Shown one piece after another: positions 27,063-35,959 of a stretch of 64,000 nucleotides of DNA. Position 1 is the stretch's first letter. Each line of letters starts with the position of its first letter. The position numbers and the translations under genes were made by a program. Source of the DNA: CAZRQL01 sp964602415. GTDB taxonomy: Bacteria; Bacteroidota; Bacteroidia; Cytophagales; Flammeovirgaceae. The stretch covers positions 1 through 64,000 of the forward strand of contig CAZRQL010000009.1 in NCBI GenBank assembly GCA_964602415.1, given 5' to 3'. The notes beneath the pieces were generated by a model. That model ran no database searches. It was not told the DNA's origin and saw only the letters and a program-made list of their open reading frames with translations.

Positions 27063-28388
27063 ATGGAAGAGATAAGCACCGAATTTGAGTTGAGAATACC
27101 CGAGTCGCCTTTGCCCAGACTGGTGATAATAGGCGGGGGATTTGGAGGAATGCAGTTGGCCAAAAAAATATCCCGAACAGGTGTTTTTCAAGTCATTATG
27201 TTTGACCGCTACAACTACCATACTTTTCAGCCTCTTTTGTACCAAGTTGCCACAGCCGCTCTTGAGTCGGGCTCGATAGCCGGCCCCCTGCGCAAAATTT
27301 TTGAAAGAAAGCCAAATTTTTATTTTCGCTTGGCTAAGGTAACAAAAATCAATCCTCTGCAAAAATCCATTTCAACCAATATTGGTGATTTGCACTTTGA
27401 TTATTTGGTATTGGCCAACGGTGCCAAGACGAATTATTTTGGAAAAATAGAATACGAGAAGTTAGTCTTTCCACTCAAACAGCTTCCTCATGCGGTTGAT
27501 TTGCGTAGTCAAATCTTGCAATGCTTTGAAAAAGCGACCATGGCCACAGATGTAATAGAACAACAGTCATTGATGGATTTTGTGGTGGTGGGTGGGGGGC
27601 CTACGGGTGTTGAAGTGGCGGGAGCACTGGCCGAACTTCGCAAAAGTGTACTGCCCAATGATTTTCCTGAGTTGGATTTGCGCCAAATGGATATTCATTT
27701 GGTGGAAGGCTCTCCGCGACTGCTCAACGGTATGTCCGAAAAGTCAGGGGAAAAAGCCGCCAAATACCTGCGAAATTTTGGAGTAGATTTATGGCTAAGT
27801 ACCACAGTAACAGACTACGATGGAAAAACTATTAGCCTGAGCAACGGAAAAAAAATCAACTCGCGAACTGTGATTTGGGCAGCCGGTGTCACGGGTAACT
27901 TGATAGAAGGGTTTCCACCGGAATTGGTAGCGCGTGCAAACCGTCTGAAAACCGATGAATTCAACCGAGTTGAAGGCCATGAAAATATATTTGCAATAGG
28001 TGATATTGCTTACCAAACCCACGAACCCAAATACCCCAATGGTCATCCTATGGTCGCCCCCGTTGCCATACAGCAAGGAAGTTTATTGGCCAAAAACTTA
28101 ATAAGGTTGTTGAAAAACAAACCTCTAAAACCTTTTAAATACTTAGATAAAGGTAGTATGGCTACCATAGGACGCAACAAAGCCGTTGTTGATTTACCGG
28201 GCGGAAAAGTGCATTTTGGGGGGACTTTCGCTTGGTTTTTGTGGCTCTGGCTGCATTTGCTTTATATTATTGGCTTCAACAACAAAATAACAGTGCTTTC
28301 GAGCTGGGTATGGAACTATTTCACCTACGACCGACATACGCGCTTGATTATACGACCGTTCTCAAAAGATAAAGCGGTATATCCATGA
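27063..28388 (+). CDS. ndh: Type II NADH dehydrogenase (NDH-2)
   Basis: Single-subunit, non-proton-pumping NADH:quinone oxidoreductase of 441 residues. FAD site VIIGGGFGGMQLAKKI is at about 21-36, the NAD site FVVVGGGPTGVEVAGALAEL at about 175, and the second FAD signature NIFAIGDIAY at about 310. The C-terminal part has a hydrophobic helix (WFLWLWLHLLYIIGF), which anchors the enzyme to the membrane as in other Bacteroidota NDH-2. The ATG at 27063 is preferred over TTG 27060. Its stop overlaps the rnz start in an ATGA, so the two are translationally coupled. Confidence 0.93.
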   Translation: MEEISTEFELRIPESPLPRLVIIGGGFGGMQLAKKISRTGVFQVIMFDRYNYHTFQPLLYQVATAALESGSIAGPLRKIFERKPNFYFRLAKVTKINPLQKSISTNIGDLHFDYLVLANGAKTNYFGKIEYEKLVFPLKQLPHAVDLRSQILQCFEKATMATDVIEQQSLMDFVVVGGGPTGVEVAGALAELRKSVLPNDFPELDLRQMDIHLVEGSPRLLNGMSEKSGEKAAKYLRNFGVDLWLSTTVTDYDGKTISLSNGKKINSRTVIWAAGVTGNLIEGFPPELVARANRLKTDEFNRVEGHENIFAIGDIAYQTHEPKYPNGHPMVAPVAIQQGSLLAKNLIRLLKNKPLKPFKYLDKGSMATIGRNKAVVDLPGGKVHFGGTFAWFLWLWLHLLYIIGFNNKITVLSSWVWNYFTYDRHTRLIIRPFSKDKAVYP

Positions 28389-29296
28389 CAATGGAGCTAA
28401 CCATACTGGGATGCGGCTCTGCCAAGCCCTTGTTGCCCGATCGCAATATGGCTGCGCAGGTGCTCAACCACGATGAGATTTTATTTTTGATTGATTGCGG
28501 AGAAGGGACACAGCTACAAATGCAAAAATTTGGCATCAAAATGGCTCGTATAGAGCGCGTTTTTATCTCGCATTTACATGGTGATCATTTTTTGGGGCTA
28601 CCGGGACTGATTTCTACCTTTGGCATGAACGGTCGAAAAGAGCCGCTTACCATACACGCCCACATAGATTTGGCATCTTGGCTTACCGAATATTTCAGAA
28701 TTTCACGTTTTTTTCCCGATTTCCCGATTTTGTTTGAACCTATCTCAGAAGAAACAAACCATCCTATATTTCAAAATCCTGCACTTGAAGTGTGGAGTAT
28801 CCCGCTCAAGCATCCTTTGCCTACCAGCGGATTTTTATTTCGAGAAAAACCGAAATTGCGTAAAATTTTGCCGCACCTGCTGCCTGCCTCATTGCCTTAC
28901 ACATACTTTGACGACCTCAAAAACGGGTTGGATATTGAATACCAAGGTATTGTTTATTCAAATGCTACTGTTACAGCCGATCCGCCCGTACCTCGCTCTT
29001 TTGCCTATTGCAGCGATACGGCATATGATGAGAGCGTCATTCCTTACATCAAAGGTGTTGACCTGCTTTACCACGAAGCCACTTTTTTGGAGCAACACCA
29101 AGAAAAAGCCCAAGAAAAACAACACGCAACAACCTGCGAAGCGGCGCAAATAGCCCAACTGGCCTGTGTCGAAAAACTCGTTATCGGGCATTTTTCGAGT
29201 AGATACAAAGACCTAAGCGGCTTTTTAGAAGAAGCAAGAAGTATTTTTCCCGATACAGACTTGGCCTTTGAAGGGATGAATATCCCTATACTGTGA
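28385..29296 (+). CDS. rnz: Ribonuclease Z
   Basis: Endonuclease that trims the 3' end of pre-tRNAs; 303 residues, the normal bacterial size. MBL-fold ligands are HLHGDHFLGLPGL (about 61-73, HxHGDH), the Asp in YCSDTAYDES (about 210) and the His in LVIGHFSSRY near 270. The flexible-arm region lies around residues 150-190. It overlaps ndh by 4 bases and ends 4 bases before the convergent exported-protein gene. Confidence 0.95.
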   Translation: MTMELTILGCGSAKPLLPDRNMAAQVLNHDEILFLIDCGEGTQLQMQKFGIKMARIERVFISHLHGDHFLGLPGLISTFGMNGRKEPLTIHAHIDLASWLTEYFRISRFFPDFPILFEPISEETNHPIFQNPALEVWSIPLKHPLPTSGFLFREKPKLRKILPHLLPASLPYTYFDDLKNGLDIEYQGIVYSNATVTADPPVPRSFAYCSDTAYDESVIPYIKGVDLLYHEATFLEQHQEKAQEKQHATTCEAAQIAQLACVEKLVIGHFSSRYKDLSGFLEEARSIFPDTDLAFEGMNIPIL

Positions 29297-29300
29297 GCAT

Positions 29301-30923
29301 CTAATAAAAATAATAGTTTACAAAAGTATCTTTGAAAACTTGCTGCACTTTTTCCAAAGTGGCTTGGGCTTGGTTTCGTTTTTCTTGCCAAGTTTTTGCT
29401 GATTCTGAAAAACCCGTCTTGGATTCAAAGGGATTGTCTCGTTTGAGGTCTTGGTCAAAGGCGTAATAAAAACTACTTAGCCCTGTCGCAACAGAACCAT
29501 ACCTATCAATGAGCAAATCAATTTTTTTGAGTCCTGCTTCTATTTTCTCCAAACTGCGCTTGGTAGCCTCAGTGTCAGTATTTTTGGCAGATACTATGCC
29601 ATCAAAAAAATCCTCCGCTCCTTTGCGAAACTTAAGTTTGGTATCTATATCATTTTTAAAGAACTTACGAATTAAATCGGGATCGGGTGTAATTTCAGCT
29701 GCAGAGAGAAAATCTTTCATCAAATCTTGAATTTCTGAGTTGAGAATAGCGGCATCGCGAAATACAGAATTGATAGCTGAATTGAGAACCATCGCTTTTT
29801 CGTGCTCATCGGCAATAATCTCCAAAAAGTCCCGCGTAGAGCGATAGAAATCCGAGCCTTTCCGGATATTATCCCCAACATACCTATCAATATCTGCTTT
29901 TCGGGTAAGATTCAACGCGCTGGATGTGGCCAACTGGGTCAGATTGGCGCGAGAGTAGGCCTGAGCAGTCAAAGACTTAAAACTATTGATAAAAACCTCA
30001 AGCCTGCCACCTGTTACCACGTTGCCAATTAAGCCTACGAGGTTGCCTCCCATCTTGGCTACAGAAGAAAACTTCTCAAATGGCTTTTTGATAGAGCCCA
30101 CCAAATCATCTAAAAACAGCTTGTTGGTTTCGTCCAAATAACTCTTTAAGTCTTCCACCCGATTTTTGAAATCACTATAATCCATTGGGTTAGCCATTTC
30201 ATTGCGGATGGCCAAAGCCGAAGCCGTGCCGGCAATGATGGTGATGGCTGCCGATTTTTCATTTAGGGATTTGAGCGTTTCGAGGCGACGAAGGTAAATC
30301 TGCTTGGTACGGCTCATATTGGCAACAAAAGTTGAAGACTTGGTCTTGGCATCGAAGTCTTTGATCATGATCTCGAAACTTTGTCTAAATTTTTCTTCTT
30401 CTTTTTTTGCTTCTATGGCCTTGCGTGCCTCTTCGCTGATAGGCTCTATGGCAAGGTCATCTAGCCTAAAATCACCCACTACGTAAGATTTGAACCTAAA
30501 CCTCAAAAAGAAAGGATTGGGTATATTAAGTTGGCGAACAATTGGGCGGAAAATAATCTCCGTAGAAGTCTCAGGCGCAGAAGTATAATTTAACTCCCCA
30601 TCGGTTATGGGCTGCCAATCCGTAAAGCCGTTGGGTGAAGTCTCAATGATCAACACAAAATTATCAAAAATTTGAGGGGCAGCAGTCCAAAACCTGAGCT
30701 TACCTGCTGAAGAAATGGGATTTTTTACTTGCAAAAAACCATTGTTGCCCAACACCAGATGCCCATTGCCGCGTCTAACCGTAGTATCCCACCGCGAATT
30801 GGCCAAATTCCAGTTGTTAACCCATGAGTTACCTTCAAAATTGTCTTCAAAGACCGGTTTCACCTGAGAGTAAGCACCAAAAACATTGAAAATCAACACT
30901 GTGAACAAAACTTTATCTACCAT
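29301..30923 (-). CDS. Exported protein: lectin-like N-terminus with long helical domain
   Basis: A 540-residue exported protein that I do not recognise. Signal peptide residues 1-19 end at GAYSQ. Residues about 22-160 look like a jelly-roll or choice-of-anchor/lectin-like beta-sandwich (FEDNFEG start, DFRLDDLAIEPI end, as in MAM/LamG-like modules). The rest is highly alpha-helical, with two markedly hydrophobic stretches: AITIIAGTASALAI (about 225-238) and MGGNLVGLIGNVVTGG (about 295-310). No T9SS sorting domain is apparent at the C-terminus, which ends FVNYYFY. A long helical bundle with internal hydrophobic segments could fit a pore-forming or scaffold protein, but this is speculative. Confidence 0.75.
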   Translation of the reverse strand: MVDKVLFTVLIFNVFGAYSQVKPVFEDNFEGNSWVNNWNLANSRWDTTVRRGNGHLVLGNNGFLQVKNPISSAGKLRFWTAAPQIFDNFVLIIETSPNGFTDWQPITDGELNYTSAPETSTEIIFRPIVRQLNIPNPFFLRFRFKSYVVGDFRLDDLAIEPISEEARKAIEAKKEEEKFRQSFEIMIKDFDAKTKSSTFVANMSRTKQIYLRRLETLKSLNEKSAAITIIAGTASALAIRNEMANPMDYSDFKNRVEDLKSYLDETNKLFLDDLVGSIKKPFEKFSSVAKMGGNLVGLIGNVVTGGRLEVFINSFKSLTAQAYSRANLTQLATSSALNLTRKADIDRYVGDNIRKGSDFYRSTRDFLEIIADEHEKAMVLNSAINSVFRDAAILNSEIQDLMKDFLSAAEITPDPDLIRKFFKNDIDTKLKFRKGAEDFFDGIVSAKNTDTEATKRSLEKIEAGLKKIDLLIDRYGSVATGLSSFYYAFDQDLKRDNPFESKTGFSESAKTWQEKRNQAQATLEKVQQVFKDTFVNYYFY

Positions 30924-31030
30924 ACCAATTTTTGTTAGAGTTTACCAAACATATTTGGATTTAAAGGTAAAAGCATTTTGTCATAAAATTGATTGGATTT
31001 GTCTTAGTACTGAAATTAAAATCTTTTAAA

Positions 31031-31678
31031 ATGAAAAACATTGCATTGTCATTTGCATTTATGTTAGTAAGTTTTTGGACGCTGGGACAAAAAGTCCACG
31101 ACATCAAAAACAGAGACCTGAAAGCCATCAGTGCTGCAAGAAAAGAGGCCAAAAAACTCAAAAAAGAAGGCTATAAAGTTGCTGCTGGCGCGCTTCCTAT
31201 GGAAAAAATGCTGGAAAAATCTTGGCAGTTGCAACTCTCTACCAAAGAGAACAACCCTTCTGAAAACATCTACATTTGGGCAGATCAAACCGCTGTGGGC
31301 GAAACACAAGCTGCTGCTGATATGCAGGCCCTTGAGTTTGCCAAAATAAATCTTGCCGGACAGCTCGAAACGCAAATCACCTCACTGGTAGAAGCCTCTC
31401 TTGCCAACCAACAGCTCAATCGAGAAGAGGCAGCCACCGCGCAAAAAGTCATTCAAGCATCCAAAAATCTGATTGCCACTACTTTGTCCAATGTGCAACC
31501 GGTGGTAAAAATCTACCGCGACGTTCCAAAAACCAAAAATGTAGAATGTAAGATACTGCTTTTCTACAACAAAGAAGAAGTGATGGCAAGTGCCAAAAAG
31601 ACCATCCGTAAAAAGCTCGCGGAAGAAACTGAGATATTGCACGACAAACTTGACAAAATGCTTGGTTTGGACAAATAG
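31031..31678 (+). CDS. Small exported protein of unknown function
   Basis: A 215-residue secreted protein. The ATG at 31031 begins a signal peptide (MKNIALSFAFMLVSFWTLGQ). The mature part is lysine- and alanine-rich and mostly helical, with repeated AxKKxxK patterns and a central segment of alternating small and acidic residues (about 85-150). I do not recognise the family, though it resembles helical LPP20-type periplasmic proteins in general composition. Divergent from the 540-residue exported gene and ending at a strong terminator. Confidence 0.75.
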   Translation: MKNIALSFAFMLVSFWTLGQKVHDIKNRDLKAISAARKEAKKLKKEGYKVAAGALPMEKMLEKSWQLQLSTKENNPSENIYIWADQTAVGETQAAADMQALEFAKINLAGQLETQITSLVEASLANQQLNREEAATAQKVIQASKNLIATTLSNVQPVVKIYRDVPKTKNVECKILLFYNKEEVMASAKKTIRKKLAEETEILHDKLDKMLGLDK

Positions 31679-31697
31679 TCTAAAAACAACCAATCTG

Positions 31698-31723
31698 AAA
31701 GCCCTGCCATTTGGTGGGGCTTT
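31698..31723. terminator. Intrinsic terminator between convergent genes
   Basis: Stem of 11 bp (31698-31708 with 31713-31723, including two wobble pairs), loop ATTT, followed by a T-run on the plus strand. It ends the small exported gene; the opposite-strand gene stops 2 bases beyond. Confidence 0.88.
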
Positions 31724-31724
31724 T

Positions 31725-32735
31725 TTATTTGGGATACGTTACCAAATAATTTTTATAGTTCTGTTTGGTAACATCGCGCATCCTAAACCTCTCAAATACA
31801 GCTATATCTTGTTTTTCCAATATTTGACGCAGTTTTCTAAGTTGGTAATTGCCTATTTCTATACCGCTTATTTGATTGTTATTTCTTATGTAAAAGTAAG
31901 TCTTGCCATCAACTTCCTGCAAATAAACAGTATGACCATTGGCATTTAGGCTTTTAATTGCCTCATCCAACTTTTGTTCACATTCTGCTATCGCTTTTTC
32001 AAACCCACTTTCCAGAAGGGTATAGGCCACACGCAAGTTGGTGTTGTTCATACAAGACTCAAAAACTTTGGGATTCTTCTCTTTTGCATATTGCAAATAC
32101 CATAATATGAACAGTTTGAACTCGTAGTAAGCAAAGTGTGTTTTTGCTATCTCTAAAAAATAATTTTGCCAAACATCGGGATCGTTGTATCCCTTGGCAG
32201 TTAGCATATAATAACTGTGTAACTCTAATTTCGATGAAAGTTCATTTTTATAGGCACTCATTTCATTCATGAGTCCATAAATACCCGATGATTGGGAAGA
32301 TAATCCGTCTTGTTTTTTGCCAATGTATTCTTGATACCTGTAAATCTTATTTTTTACGCTGTCTGCCAGCCACATGTTAAGTTCGTACGAATTGTAAACC
32401 TCTCCTCGTTTTACTTTTATCTCAATGCCGGGTTCTATCAAATACCCTTGGTAGGCGTAGTTGTTCTCATCGAAAGCTTCGCCTATCAAATCGTTAACTT
32501 TATGGCAACTCTCATGCACTGCCACACCAAAATCTTTGATTACCGAAGCCGTATCCTTGCCATCTACATATTTTTCAAAACTCATCTTCCCTACTTTATT
32601 GAATATGTAGTGGGCGGTCGGTGAATGGCTCTCGGCTATACCAAGAAGAAGTTGCCGCTTACTTGGCTTCTTTTGTGCATACGCAACGTATCCTGCTGCC
32701 AAGAAAATTACAATCAGAGTTATTTCTCTTCTCAC
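31725..32735 (-). CDS. Exported protein with HExxH motif, possible metallopeptidase
   Basis: Exported protein of about 336 residues. The start is a GTG at 32735, giving a signal peptide VRREITLIVIFLAAGYVAYA. H74-E-S-C-H78 matches the zinc-peptidase HExxH, and 80 residues later NEMSAY carries Glu158, a plausible third ligand of a gluzincin. The rest is helical and acidic with many Tyr. I do not recognise a named family, and the zinc role is an inference. An open frame continues upstream as a lysine/arginine-rich stretch, but this is the alternate frame of the charged tail of the preceding gene and is not counted. Confidence 0.68.
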   Translation of the reverse strand: MRREITLIVIFLAAGYVAYAQKKPSKRQLLLGIAESHSPTAHYIFNKVGKMSFEKYVDGKDTASVIKDFGVAVHESCHKVNDLIGEAFDENNYAYQGYLIEPGIEIKVKRGEVYNSYELNMWLADSVKNKIYRYQEYIGKKQDGLSSQSSGIYGLMNEMSAYKNELSSKLELHSYYMLTAKGYNDPDVWQNYFLEIAKTHFAYYEFKLFILWYLQYAKEKNPKVFESCMNNTNLRVAYTLLESGFEKAIAECEQKLDEAIKSLNANGHTVYLQEVDGKTYFYIRNNNQISGIEIGNYQLRKLRQILEKQDIAVFERFRMRDVTKQNYKNYLVTYPK

Positions 32736-32784
32736 TATAAAAGAAAACTTATGTAAAAAAAATATCTTAGTTTCGTAGGAAAAA

Positions 32785-33843
32785 CTATTCCCCCCCTGAT
32801 TCTTCCTCTTCTTCCGGCGGAGCGTCAGACTTTGACTTCTTGTCTTTTTTCTTCTTGGGGGCTTTCTTTTTCTTTTTGACGGGAGCGGGTTCAGGTTCGT
32901 CTTCCTCTTTTGGAGTTTCTTCGTCGGTTTCGGACTCTTCTTCTGCTTCTGCCTTTTTGCCTTTTCTTTTAGCTGCTTTTTTCTCCAAAGAGGCTCTCTT
33001 TTTTTCGGGTGGATCGGGAGCAGCAAAATCTTCCCCCTCTACCAGTACCTCATCGTCTTGGTCTTCTTCCTCAATTTGGTAGTCGCTGATGACTTTTTCC
33101 CTTTTCTTCCAAAACTGCCACCAGCGTCTTGGTTTTTCGGTTTCGGTAGAGTCTATGACTACCTTTGCTGTATCTCCATAAATCAATGAATCAAAATTGG
33201 GAAGCATAGGCACTACATACATATCATAGTAGATCTGCTCGGAACTGGCCAGTGATTTTCTTTTAGGCTCTTTTTTGAGTTGGAATTTCAAATCTTCAAC
33301 TGTTGCGTCCGTAATGATGGCACTGTCTTGCTCGGAAGTCTCAGCAGGCTTTGCCCAACTCATCTTAGCTTTGACGTAACGATTAAAGTTTTGGGGACGT
33401 TTTTTAAAAATTTTGCTGATGATGCCCAATTTTTGTGCTCCCGTTAGCACAGAAGTCTGAGGGTAAGTTCTAAATAAGTGGTCAGCGGGCTTTTTTTTAG
33501 CTGCAAAGCGACTTTGTTTACTTCCTGACTTGAATTTAAAATCGTCGGCTGTTGATGTGGAGGTATCATTCATAATACCTGCCCAGCCAATACTGTCTTC
33601 TTCCCAAATAGAATATATTTTAAATTCTTCGGGGCGATTGAAGATAACAAATCCCTCCCTTGTTTTTTTGAGCTTACCAGTCGGGTCGAGTGAATCTAAG
33701 ACATAATAAGAAAAAAAAGACTCAATAGCGCGGTTGCTCACTTGAAATGAGGTCAAATAAGCCGGACATACATACCTTGTACACGAAAAGCACAAAGGCA
33801 AAAGCGTAATAAAAAATAATTTAGCTCGAAGTATTGGGCTCAT
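32785..33843 (-). CDS. Lipoprotein with charged low-complexity C-terminal tail
   Basis: A 352-residue lipoprotein: signal MSPILRAKLFFITLLPLCFSC puts the lipid-bearing Cys at 21. Residues about 25-100 contain a compact domain rich in aromatic residues (SFFSYYVLDS, FVIFNRPEEF, IYSIWEEDSI) of a kind frequent but unnamed in Bacteroidota. From about 240 on it is a low-complexity tail that alternates Lys-rich and Glu-rich blocks (KKKKKAPKKKKDKKSK, then an acidic end). Such tails usually bind other surface or nucleic partners; no function can be assigned. It is followed 49 bases later by the HExxH exported gene, suggesting cotranscription. Confidence 0.75.
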   Translation of the reverse strand: MSPILRAKLFFITLLPLCFSCTRYVCPAYLTSFQVSNRAIESFFSYYVLDSLDPTGKLKKTREGFVIFNRPEEFKIYSIWEEDSIGWAGIMNDTSTSTADDFKFKSGSKQSRFAAKKKPADHLFRTYPQTSVLTGAQKLGIISKIFKKRPQNFNRYVKAKMSWAKPAETSEQDSAIITDATVEDLKFQLKKEPKRKSLASSEQIYYDMYVVPMLPNFDSLIYGDTAKVVIDSTETEKPRRWWQFWKKREKVISDYQIEEEDQDDEVLVEGEDFAAPDPPEKKRASLEKKAAKRKGKKAEAEEESETDEETPKEEDEPEPAPVKKKKKAPKKKKDKKSKSDAPPEEEEESGGE

Positions 33844-34031
33844 GGAGGTTCATTGTGACTCAGCTAAAAAACGTAATAGCCGATTAGTGATTGTATCATG
33901 GTCGTCGGGCATCCTTATGAACAAAACTTTGCAAAAGTCGTGCAATTTGCTCAAACACTCAATCTTTTCTTTGTTTTGATTTGCAAAAAGCCGTTTTGGG
34001 TTCTTAATTTGAAGTTTTAAAACCATGAAGC

Positions 34032-34904
34032 ATGGAAATACTAAAAGGCGTGGGAGTGGCTTTGGTTACGCCTTTCAAACCAAACAAAGAAATTGATTTT
34101 GAAGGGTTTAAAAGGGTGCTTGAACACATAGAAGAGCATATCGACTATTTTGTGGTGAACGGCACAACCGCCGAAGCCCCGAATTTATCCAAACTGGAAG
34201 TCGTGCAACTGTTGAATTTTGTGGCGAAAAACAATCCCAAAAATCGTCCCATTGTGCTGGGGCTTGGCGGAAATAACACCGCAAGACTTCTGGAAGCAGC
34301 CAAAGAAATTCAATATGAAGATGTTACAGCCATCCTCTCAGTAACCCCCTATTACAATCTCCCTACACAAAACGGTCTTTTTCAGCATTATACAGCTTTG
34401 GCCGATGTAGCTCAACGCCCCATTGTTCTCTACAACGTGCCCAAAAGGACAGGGGTAAATTTAGAACCCGAAACCATCTTAAAACTGGCGGAGCACCCCA
34501 ATATAATCGGGGTAAAGGAGGCCTCCGGCATACTCTCAAAAACCATAGAAATCGCTAAAAATAAGCCATCCGATTTTTTATTAATCTCAGGCGACGACTT
34601 TATGACTGTGCCGATGATAGCCCTTGGGGCAGATGGAGTTATTTCCGTGATTGCCAACTCTTTGGCAAAAGAGTTCGGGACTGCCGTAAGGGCGGCACTG
34701 GCCGGAGATTACGCATCTGCCCAAAAAATGATATTCAAACTCAGCCAGATAAACGAACTGCTCTATGTCGAAGGAAATCCGGTCGGAGTAAAGTTGGTTT
34801 TAGAACTGTTGGGTATATGCGGGGCTGACGTAAGACTTCCTTTGGTAAAATACTCCGAGGAGTTGAAAACCAAAATGAAGGCAGCTTTGGAAAAACTTTT
34901 CTAA
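34032..34904 (+). CDS. dapA: 4-hydroxy-tetrahydrodipicolinate synthase
   Basis: Aldolase condensing pyruvate and aspartate semialdehyde for lysine and diaminopimelate synthesis. The 290-residue TIM barrel has the Schiff-base Lys162 in IGVKEASG, the catalytic Tyr in LYNVPKRTG (about 136-144) and the GTTAE motif (about 43-47). Length is typical. It is a single gene with convergent mnmD 20 bases downstream. The 188 bases upstream contain no recognisable lysine riboswitch and only weak promoter-like T-runs. Confidence 0.96.
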   Translation: MEILKGVGVALVTPFKPNKEIDFEGFKRVLEHIEEHIDYFVVNGTTAEAPNLSKLEVVQLLNFVAKNNPKNRPIVLGLGGNNTARLLEAAKEIQYEDVTAILSVTPYYNLPTQNGLFQHYTALADVAQRPIVLYNVPKRTGVNLEPETILKLAEHPNIIGVKEASGILSKTIEIAKNKPSDFLLISGDDFMTVPMIALGADGVISVIANSLAKEFGTAVRAALAGDYASAQKMIFKLSQINELLYVEGNPVGVKLVLELLGICGADVRLPLVKYSEELKTKMKAALEKLF

Positions 34905-34923
34905 TTTAGAAAAAACAACCTAT

Positions 34924-35565
34924 TCAGTTACTTACCTTCTTGGCCCTGGTCATTTCTTTTTTACCCGGTGCGCCTTGGGGGCTTTCTACCTCAAAACCAA
35001 TTGAACGCAAATCGCGCTTCAACTGTCCGTTGGCTGCATAAGTAACCAGCAACCCTCCGTCTCTTAAAAATTTATGGCACTTCAACAACATACCAGTAGC
35101 CCATAATTCTTTTTGTGAGGCAAAGGCATCAAAATATATCAAGTCAAAAAAAGCCTTCTCAAATTTGGCATCTTCGATTTTTTCTTTTAAAAAGATGAAC
35201 TCAAAAAATGGATTTACCCTAATCTTTTCACCAGAGGGTGAATTGTGCAAAACCTCAAAAAAAGGCATCTGAGAGAAAGAACAATCCTTCAAAAAGTCCC
35301 ACCCCAACGGAAAAGGCTCTAAACCAACATATTGACAAAAAAGTTGTTTCTCCAAAGCCTTATTGGCTGTCAAAACGGCGTTCAAACCCGTACCCAAACC
35401 AATCTCCAAAATCTTAGCTTGCTTGCACTCCAGCATATCAAAGCCATTTTTGATAAAAACATGGAGCGACTCTGTAAGTGCCCCGTTTTTGGAATGATAG
35501 CTCTCTTTCAGGTCTTCTACATAAACCGAAGTCGAACCGTCTAAGGTCTTGATAAGTTCAGGCAT
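34924..35565 (-). CDS. mnmD: tRNA (5-methylaminomethyl-2-thiouridine34) methyltransferase MnmD-like
   Basis: SAM-dependent methyltransferase of the DUF752 (MnmC2-like) family, 213 residues, without the fused FAD oxidase that E. coli MnmC carries. Motif I is EIGLGTGLNAVL (about 55-66); FFDLIYFDAFASQKELW (about 138-155) is the family signature that places the nucleobase. This stand-alone version is the expected form in Bacteroidota and completes the wobble uridine modification mnm5s2U. It overlaps the upstream DUF983 gene by 8 bases and is the last gene of a dprA-recQ-DUF983-mnmD run. Confidence 0.9.
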   Translation of the reverse strand: MPELIKTLDGSTSVYVEDLKESYHSKNGALTESLHVFIKNGFDMLECKQAKILEIGLGTGLNAVLTANKALEKQLFCQYVGLEPFPLGWDFLKDCSFSQMPFFEVLHNSPSGEKIRVNPFFEFIFLKEKIEDAKFEKAFFDLIYFDAFASQKELWATGMLLKCHKFLRDGGLLVTYAANGQLKRDLRSIGFEVESPQGAPGKKEMTRAKKVSN

Positions 35566-35944
35566 TTTTGTCGTATTTTATCTCACCAAACAGGTGCAAC
35601 ATCAAAGACCTTGAAAGCCTAAGTATCAAGGGTAAAAGTCCAATTCCTAACAAAAGACCTGGTACAGCATAGCTCCAAAAAGTAGGCTTGTCCACCAAAA
35701 TACTCACTCCAACAATGGTGGAAATGAAAATCGCTACCTGAAAGGCGTAACTAAAGTACATAGCCCCAAAATAAAAACCCGGCTCCGGCAAATAACTCTG
35801 ATGGCAATGGGGACAATTGTCGTGCATCTTGAGCAACTTGGGAAGGTGGAACATAGAATGTGAAAAAAGGTTGCCTCGGCGGCAACGAGGGCAACGAAAC
35901 AGTATGATGGCTAACAGTAGGTTAGCAGCTTTCTTTTTTTTCAT
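35558..35944 (-). CDS. DUF983 membrane protein
   Basis: A 128-residue membrane protein with an N-terminal zinc ribbon (FRCPRCRRGNLF at about 17-28 and DNCPHCHQSY at about 42-51) followed by two transmembrane helices (about 62-85 and 92-112). This arrangement is diagnostic of DUF983, a small family common in Bacteroidota and alphaproteobacteria, whose function is unsettled. The ATG at 35944 is chosen over the upstream TTG. Translationally coupled to mnmD. Confidence 0.88.
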   Translation of the reverse strand: MKKKKAANLLLAIILFRCPRCRRGNLFSHSMFHLPKLLKMHDNCPHCHQSYLPEPGFYFGAMYFSYAFQVAIFISTIVGVSILVDKPTFWSYAVPGLLLGIGLLPLILRLSRSLMLHLFGEIKYDKNA

Positions 35945-35959
35945 TGGCAAATTTAGAAA

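Noticed and set aside
32736..33026. N-terminal Lys/Arg-rich extension of the HExxH protein, or a programmed frameshift joining it to the upstream lipoprotein
   Set aside because: The open frame is the alternate reading of the charged tail of the upstream gene. A fusion would need a +1 shift, not the -1 slip that its A-runs could favour, and the GTG at 32735 directly begins a signal peptide.
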